DNA from: Terriglobales bacterium
GTDB taxonomy: Bacteria > Acidobacteriota > Terriglobia > Terriglobales > Acidobacteriaceae
NCBI GenBank assembly: GCA_035573675.1
Contig: DATMAB010000018.1
Coordinates: forward strand, 1-64,000
Direction of reading: 5' to 3'
Length of the DNA: 64,000 nt
The notes under the pieces are model-generated. The model ran no database searches and was not told the DNA's origin. It worked only from the letters and a program-made list of their open reading frames with translations. Below, one piece after another: positions 59,775 through 64,000 of this stretch (positions are counted from its first letter, which is position 1; each line of letters starts with the position of its first letter). The translations under genes and the position numbers were made by a program.

Positions 59775-59815
59775 ATATGAAATATAATTCTTCATATATC
59801 GTTATGCGATGTCAA
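59775..59815 (-). promoter_or_regulatory. Toxin-antitoxin promoter and operator
   Basis: On the minus strand, TTGACA (59810-59815) and AAGAAT (59787-59792) are 17 bp apart. An inverted repeat ATATGAA (59775-59781) / TTCATAT (59791-59797) overlaps the -10, as expected for antitoxin autorepression. The area is AT-rich against a GC-rich background. Confidence 0.65.
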
Positions 59816-59865
59816 CAATATTATTTTCCAGGGCCATTCGCGGCGAGCCGCCGGACTAGCTGACG

Positions 59866-61374
59866 ATGAACTTCGACGCCCACATTTTGACGCTCGTCAC
59901 GTTCGCCCCGCTCGCGGGCGCGCTGCTCCTTGCCCTGCTGCCGCGCCGCGACGAACTGCTTCGCCGGGCTTCCCTGCTCATCTCCCTGGTGACTTTTGTG
60001 CTCTCGCTCCATCTGCCGGCCAGCTTCGACGCCGCGCGTAAGGGCTTCCAGTTCGAAGTCGACCTCCCCTGGATCCCGAGCCCCAACATCCATTACCACC
60101 TCGGTGTGGATGGTATCTCGGTCTGGCTGGTTGTCCTCACCACGTTTCTCACGCCTCTGTGCGTGCTGGTCTCCTGGAAGTCGGTCTACGAGCGAGTGAA
60201 AGAGTTTTTCGTGCTGTTGCTCGTGCTCGAGACCGCCATGATCGGCGTCTTCCTGGCGCTCGACCTCTTCCTCTTTTATTTCTTCTGGGAAGCCGTCCTC
60301 ATTCCCATGGCGCTGCTCATCGGCATGTACGGCCACGAGCGCCGGGTCTACGCCGCCGTGAAGTTTTTCCTGTACACCGCCGTGGCCTCGGTCTTCATGC
60401 TGGCTGCCATCATCTGGCTCTACGCGCAGACCGGCAGCTTCGACTACGCCACCATCCAGCAGGCCATCCACCGCGAGCAGATTCCCAACATCTGGACCGC
60501 GGCCGAGTGGCTTTTCCTCGGGTTCTTTGTAGCCTTCGCCGTGAAAGTCCCGCTCTTCCCTGTCCACACCTGGCTGCCGGACGCGCACGTGGAAGCGCCC
60601 ACTGCCGGCTCCGTTCTGCTGGCCGGCGTCCTGCTCAAGATGGGCACCTACGGCCTGCTGCGCTTTAACGTCGGCCTGTTCCCGGCGCAGTCACGCGAGC
60701 ACGCCGGTTGGATCGCCGCCCTGGCCATCATCGGCATCATTTACGGCGCGCTGGTCGCCATGGTGCAGCCCAACCTGAAAAAGCTGGTGGCCTACTCCTC
60801 GGTCAGCCACCTTGGCTTTGTGGTGCTCGGCATCTTCAGCTTCACCCAGGTGGGCGCCGACGGTGCCGTCTACCAGATGCTCAACCACGGCGTCTCGACC
60901 GGCGCTCTCTTCATGCTGGTGGGCATGCTCTACGAGCGCCGCCATACCTTCGAGATCCGGGAGTTCGGCGGCCTGGCCACGCCCATGCCCGCCTACGCCA
61001 TGCTCTTCCTGGTAATCACTCTGTCTTCCATCGGGTTGCCGCTGCTCAACGGATTCATCGGCGAGTTCCTGGTGCTGCTCGGCGCTTTCCAGGCTGAGAC
61101 CGCTTGGGGCGTGTTCGCCGCCACCGGAGTCATCTGGAGCGCCTGCTACATGCTCTGGATGTATCAGCGTGTCTTCTATGGTCAGGTCACCTCGGAGGTG
61201 AACCGCTCCCTTTCGGACCTCGACCTGCGTGAGCGCTTCTCTCTCTGGCCCCTGGCACTGGTGGCACTGGTCATGGGCGTCGCTCCGCTCTACTGGATGC
61301 GCGCCATCGATCCTGCCGTCCAGGCCGTGCTCGCTCCCCTGATGCCCGCGTTGTTGCAGGTGCTGACGCCATGA
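59866..61374 (+). CDS. nuoM: NADH-quinone oxidoreductase subunit M
   Basis: The 502-aa antiporter-like subunit has VPLFPVHTWLPDAHVEAPTA, GSVLLAGVLLKMGTYGLLRF, LFLFYFFWEAVLIPMALLIG and KKLVAYSSVSHLGFVVLG. It starts at ATG 59866, after the toxin-antitoxin module; no separate promoter is obvious, so it depends on read-through from nuoL or on a promoter inside the module. Overlaps nuoN by ATGA. Confidence 0.95.
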   Translation: MNFDAHILTLVTFAPLAGALLLALLPRRDELLRRASLLISLVTFVLSLHLPASFDAARKGFQFEVDLPWIPSPNIHYHLGVDGISVWLVVLTTFLTPLCVLVSWKSVYERVKEFFVLLLVLETAMIGVFLALDLFLFYFFWEAVLIPMALLIGMYGHERRVYAAVKFFLYTAVASVFMLAAIIWLYAQTGSFDYATIQQAIHREQIPNIWTAAEWLFLGFFVAFAVKVPLFPVHTWLPDAHVEAPTAGSVLLAGVLLKMGTYGLLRFNVGLFPAQSREHAGWIAALAIIGIIYGALVAMVQPNLKKLVAYSSVSHLGFVVLGIFSFTQVGADGAVYQMLNHGVSTGALFMLVGMLYERRHTFEIREFGGLATPMPAYAMLFLVITLSSIGLPLLNGFIGEFLVLLGAFQAETAWGVFAATGVIWSACYMLWMYQRVFYGQVTSEVNRSLSDLDLRERFSLWPLALVALVMGVAPLYWMRAIDPAVQAVLAPLMPALLQVLTP

Positions 61375-62855
61375 TGCCGACCGCCGCCTTCGCCCTGTTC
61401 GAGAGCCCTGCCTTCTCGTTGGGCGCGTCGGACTACATCGCCATCCTGCCGGAACTGGCTCTGACTGTCTTTGGCGTCGCCGTGATGATGGCCGAGCCAC
61501 TGCTGCCCGCCGGGCGCAGCCGCCGCCCCTTGGGCTTGCTGGCGCTGGTCGGCGCATTGCTCTCTCTGGTCGGCAGCGTCTACCAGTCGGCTTCGCCCGG
61601 GCCTGGCTTCTTCGGCATGGTCGAGGTGGATGCCTTCAGCGTGTTCTTCCACTTCCTCATTGCCGGCATCGCGACGCTCGTCATCCTCTCTTCGCTCGAT
61701 TACCTCGAGACTGAGCAGATTCGCGCGGGCGAATTTTACGGGCTGGTGCTGCTGGGGGCCGTGGGCATGCAGTTGATGTCCTCGGCCATGGAACTGGTGC
61801 TCATTTTCATCGCGCTGGAGATTTCCTCCATCTCCACCTACATTCTGGCCGGCTTCCGGCGCCGCGTCGCCTCCAGCGCCGAGTCCTCGCTCAAGTATTT
61901 CCTGCTCGGCTCCTTCGCCACCGCCTTCTTCCTCTATGGCGTGGCGCTGATGTTCGGCGCTACCGGCTCCACCTACATCCCGGCCATCGCGGCTTCGCTG
62001 AAGGTCGAGCACGTGCCCACGCTTGCCTACGTTGCCGTGGCGCTCATGTTCGTGGGATTGGGATTCAAAGTCGCGTCGGCGCCCTTCCACATCTGGACGC
62101 CCGACGTCTACGAAGGCGCGCCCGCGCCGGTCGTGGCCTTCATGTCCACCGCGCCCAAGGCCGCGGCCTTCGCGGTGCTGGCTCGCATCCTGCTCACGAC
62201 CGGTGCCCCGGGCTGGTTCTGGCTCATCTGGCTCTCCGCCGCCCTCACCATGACCATCGGCAACCTGGGCGCGCTGGTGCAGAACAACGTGAAGCGACTG
62301 CTCGGCTACTCCTCCATCGCTCACGCCGGCTATCTGCTGGTGGCGTTCGGCGCCGCCCCTGACCTCGGCGTCCGCGCCGTGCTCTTCTATACCGCCGCCT
62401 ATGCCTTCATGAACGTAGGCGCCTTCGCCGTGGTCAGCCACCTGGCTGGCGCCGGCGAGCGCTACGTCTCCGTCGACGACTATGCCGGACTCGGCCGGCG
62501 CTCGCCCGTTCTGGCTGCCGCCCTCACCCTATTCCTGCTCTCGCTCATCGGCATCCCGGCTACCGGGGGCTTCTTCGCCAAGTTCTACGTCTTCGCCGCC
62601 GCCCTCAAGGCGAATCTGGTGTGGCTCACCGTCATCGGCCTGGTGAACAGCGCCATCGCGGCCTACTACTACCTGCGGTTGATCGTGGTGATGTACATGC
62701 GCGACCCGCGCGAAGAAATGCCCGCTCTGACCATCCCGGCGCCGCTGGCCGCCGTCCTCACCCTCACGGCCGCCGCGACGCTCTACCTCGGCATCCTGCC
62801 CGGCCGCGTTCTGGACTTCGCCGCCCGTTCCGCCGCCGACATCCTGCGCTTCTGA
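61371..62855 (+). CDS. nuoN: NADH-quinone oxidoreductase subunit N
   Basis: The 494-aa antiporter-like subunit has APFHIWTPDVYEGAPAPVVA, FMSTAPKAAAFAVLARILL, KRLLGYSSIAHAGYLLVAFG and GIPATGGFFAKFYVFAAALK. Last gene of the nuo operon. Confidence 0.95.
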   Translation: MMPTAAFALFESPAFSLGASDYIAILPELALTVFGVAVMMAEPLLPAGRSRRPLGLLALVGALLSLVGSVYQSASPGPGFFGMVEVDAFSVFFHFLIAGIATLVILSSLDYLETEQIRAGEFYGLVLLGAVGMQLMSSAMELVLIFIALEISSISTYILAGFRRRVASSAESSLKYFLLGSFATAFFLYGVALMFGATGSTYIPAIAASLKVEHVPTLAYVAVALMFVGLGFKVASAPFHIWTPDVYEGAPAPVVAFMSTAPKAAAFAVLARILLTTGAPGWFWLIWLSAALTMTIGNLGALVQNNVKRLLGYSSIAHAGYLLVAFGAAPDLGVRAVLFYTAAYAFMNVGAFAVVSHLAGAGERYVSVDDYAGLGRRSPVLAAALTLFLLSLIGIPATGGFFAKFYVFAAALKANLVWLTVIGLVNSAIAAYYYLRLIVVMYMRDPREEMPALTIPAPLAAVLTLTAAATLYLGILPGRVLDFAARSAADILRF

Positions 62856-62872
62856 TTTTCGTTTTTGGGGTT

Positions 62873-62935
62873 TTGGCTGTTGGCTTATCGCTTATTGCTT
62901 GTCGCTTATCGCTAATGGCTGAGTGCTGAGCGGCG
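62873..62935. repeat. Heptamer array (ttggctt/atcgctt, 9 units)
   Basis: Units are ttggctg, ttggctt, atcgctt, attgctt, gtcgctt, atcgcta, atggctg, agtgctg, agcggcg. Positions 4-6 of the unit (GCT) are almost constant while the first three vary. It lies between the convergent nuoN and ABC permease genes. Confidence 0.9.
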
Positions 62936-62948
62936 CTCCTTCAGCGAG

Positions 62949-63659
62949 CTATTCCACCGCCACGGCAATATCCCTTCTCTCAAACACCCACGACGCCGCC
63001 ACCCAGAACACGACCGTCTGCACCACCGCAACGCCGAGTCCGCCCCACCCCGGGTTCCACGCTGGATCATAGGAGAAGCGCATCGCCGCCGCGCTCAGCG
63101 AATACACCGGGATGGCGTTGGCCCAGCCTGCTCCCAACAGGCGCTCCAGGGCCGCGGGCGCCGCGATCAGCAATGCCGTGGCCGCCGTCGCAGGCAGCGG
63201 GTCAAGGAAGGTGGCAAAGAACAGTGCGATCGCCGCCGCCACCGCGCACGTCATCACCAGCACGCTGGTCAGCAGGACGAATTGCCAGGCGGGAAAGTCC
63301 ATCTTGCGGGTGATCCACAGCGCACTCAGCCCGATGGAAACGCAGTACGCCGCGCAGCACAGCAGCACGCCCAGGAGCATCCCCGCCAAGTATTGCCGGC
63401 GTTCGATCGCTTTCGAGAGCACGGCCAGGATCCGCCGGGAGCGCCGTTCATTGTGCACGCTGAATGCGGCCACGAACGTGGCGAAGGCTACCGCATACAA
63501 CGCTTCTTGTCCGAGTAGGAAGACGAAGTCGTTCTGGATCAGTTCCTCTTCACCCCAGGTGAAGGCCAGCGCCACCACGCCCGACCACAACACCAGGAAC
63601 AGCATCGGCCAGCGCTGCTCGCGCACCAGGTTTCCCGCAATGAGGAAGATAGGCACCAC
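62949..63659 (-). CDS. ABC-2 type exporter permease
   Basis: The 236-aa membrane protein has about six hydrophobic segments and an N-terminal LIAGNLVREQRWPMLFLVLW sequence. FATFVAAFSVHNERRSRRIL (a coupling-loop-like segment) and ALLIAAPAALERLLGAGWAN are visible. It resembles CcmB/ABC-2 permeases. The ATPase gene lies upstream on the same strand, separated by a heptamer array. Confidence 0.85.
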   Translation of the reverse strand: MVPIFLIAGNLVREQRWPMLFLVLWSGVVALAFTWGEEELIQNDFVFLLGQEALYAVAFATFVAAFSVHNERRSRRILAVLSKAIERRQYLAGMLLGVLLCCAAYCVSIGLSALWITRKMDFPAWQFVLLTSVLVMTCAVAAAIALFFATFLDPLPATAATALLIAAPAALERLLGAGWANAIPVYSLSAAAMRFSYDPAWNPGWGGLGVAVVQTVVFWVAASWVFERRDIAVAVE

Positions 63660-63660
63660 A

Positions 63661-63744
63661 GGTCTCAGGTCTCAGGTCTCAGGTCTCAGGTCTCAGGTTC
63701 AAGGTCATAGGTTCTTGGTTCTTAGTTCGTAGTTCAAAGTTCCT
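63661..63744. repeat. Heptamer array (12 units)
   Basis: Units are ggtctca x5, ggttcaa, ggtcata, ggttctt x2, agttcgt, agttcaa, agttcct. It shows a gradual change of unit along an unbroken 7-bp period. It sits just upstream of the permease start on the minus strand, and so includes or displaces its ribosome-binding region. Confidence 0.95.
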
Positions 63745-63753
63745 ACTTGCCCT

Positions 63754-64000
63754 TCACTCTTCTCTCGTCAGTTCGACGAATATCTCCTCCAGCGTCTTCC
63801 GCACCGGATTCACGCTCACCACTTCGCCGCCCGCCGCCCACACTCGCTCGATCGCTTTCCGCTGCTCCTCTGCCGGGACGGAAAACGTCACCAGCCCGTC
63901 TCCTGCGGCCGTGCCACTGAACGCGACGACATCGATGCCTCGGGCCACGACCTCGCTCTCCGCGCGCGCTTCCAGCAGCTCGCGCACCGTGCCCGTCCTC
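63754..64000 (-). CDS. ABC exporter ATP-binding protein, C-terminal part (cut by window end)
   Basis: Only the last about 82 codons are present. The end VNPVRKTLEEIFVELTREE is typical of the C-terminus of ABC-2 exporter ATPases. The N-terminal ATPase motifs lie beyond position 64000. It precedes the permease gene on the minus strand, forming an exporter pair. Confidence 0.75.
   Translation of the reverse strand, partial: RTGTVRELLEARAESEVVARGIDVVAFSGTAAGDGLVTFSVPAEEQRKAIERVWAAGGEVVSVNPVRKTLEEIFVELTREE

Noticed and set aside
1-64000. Insertion sequences or transposase genes
   Set aside because: No transposase, integrase or phage structural gene was recognised on either strand. Only short non-coding repeats are present.

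Overview
The window is a high-GC chromosomal segment that most resembles an Acidobacteriota (Terriglobia/Koribacter-like) genome. This placement is an inference from gene content and style and was not tested by a database search. The supporting signs are a split b6-type cytochrome bc complex with a giant octaheme cytochrome c, secreted HbpS/gluconolactonase/GMC genes, DM13 proteins, several small conserved proteins of unknown function, and intergenic spacers packed with short interspersed repeats.

Layout. (1) 0.35-15.6 kb is a heme and electron-transfer block: ferrochelatase, Rieske protein, cytochrome b (b6-like plus subunit-IV-like), octaheme cytochrome c, a cupredoxin lipoprotein, heme A synthase, heme O synthase, an ABC exporter pair, a DUF420 membrane protein, a HEAT/lipoyl-like membrane protein and a dicluster ferredoxin. 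(2) 15.8-21.8 kb (minus strand) holds a large CoA-dehydratase-activase protein with its partner and a small unknown gene. (3) 22.0-25.4 kb: an exported unknown protein, a secreted amidohydrolase, a LysM/M15 peptidase, a tRNA-Leu(UAA) and a truncated tRNA-Leu copy. (4) 25.6-28.0 kb (minus): an ECF sigma factor among three paralogous zinc-finger anti-sigma-like genes, one fused to a MEDS sensor domain. (5) 28.2-43.3 kb (plus): aquaporin, DM13 proteins, then a long run of secreted heme-binding proteins, gluconolactonase, GMC oxidoreductase, VOC protein, GH63-like glucosidase, glucose dehydrogenase, FMN reductase, two mini-proteins and a debranching enzyme. This reads as alpha-glucan breakdown and glucose oxidation. 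(6) 43.5-48.7 kb: a small conserved protein, DUF47-PiT phosphate uptake, ribBA with a degenerate RibA half, a MerR regulator, ThiS and an unknown. (7) 48.8-62.9 kb: a complex I operon A-C-D-E-F-G-H-J-K-L-M-N without nuoB or nuoI, with a VapBC-like toxin-antitoxin pair inserted antisense between nuoL and nuoM. (8) 62.9-64 kb (minus): an ABC exporter, cut by the window end.

The most unusual property is the intergenic DNA. At least fifteen spacers carry degenerate 7-bp tandem arrays whose period is strict but whose unit sequence differs from place to place. These are interleaved with about ten copies of a ~45-bp palindromic element showing compensatory base changes, and with shorter GC-rich hairpins. 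Two such hairpin segments also lie in frame inside the ferrochelatase gene.
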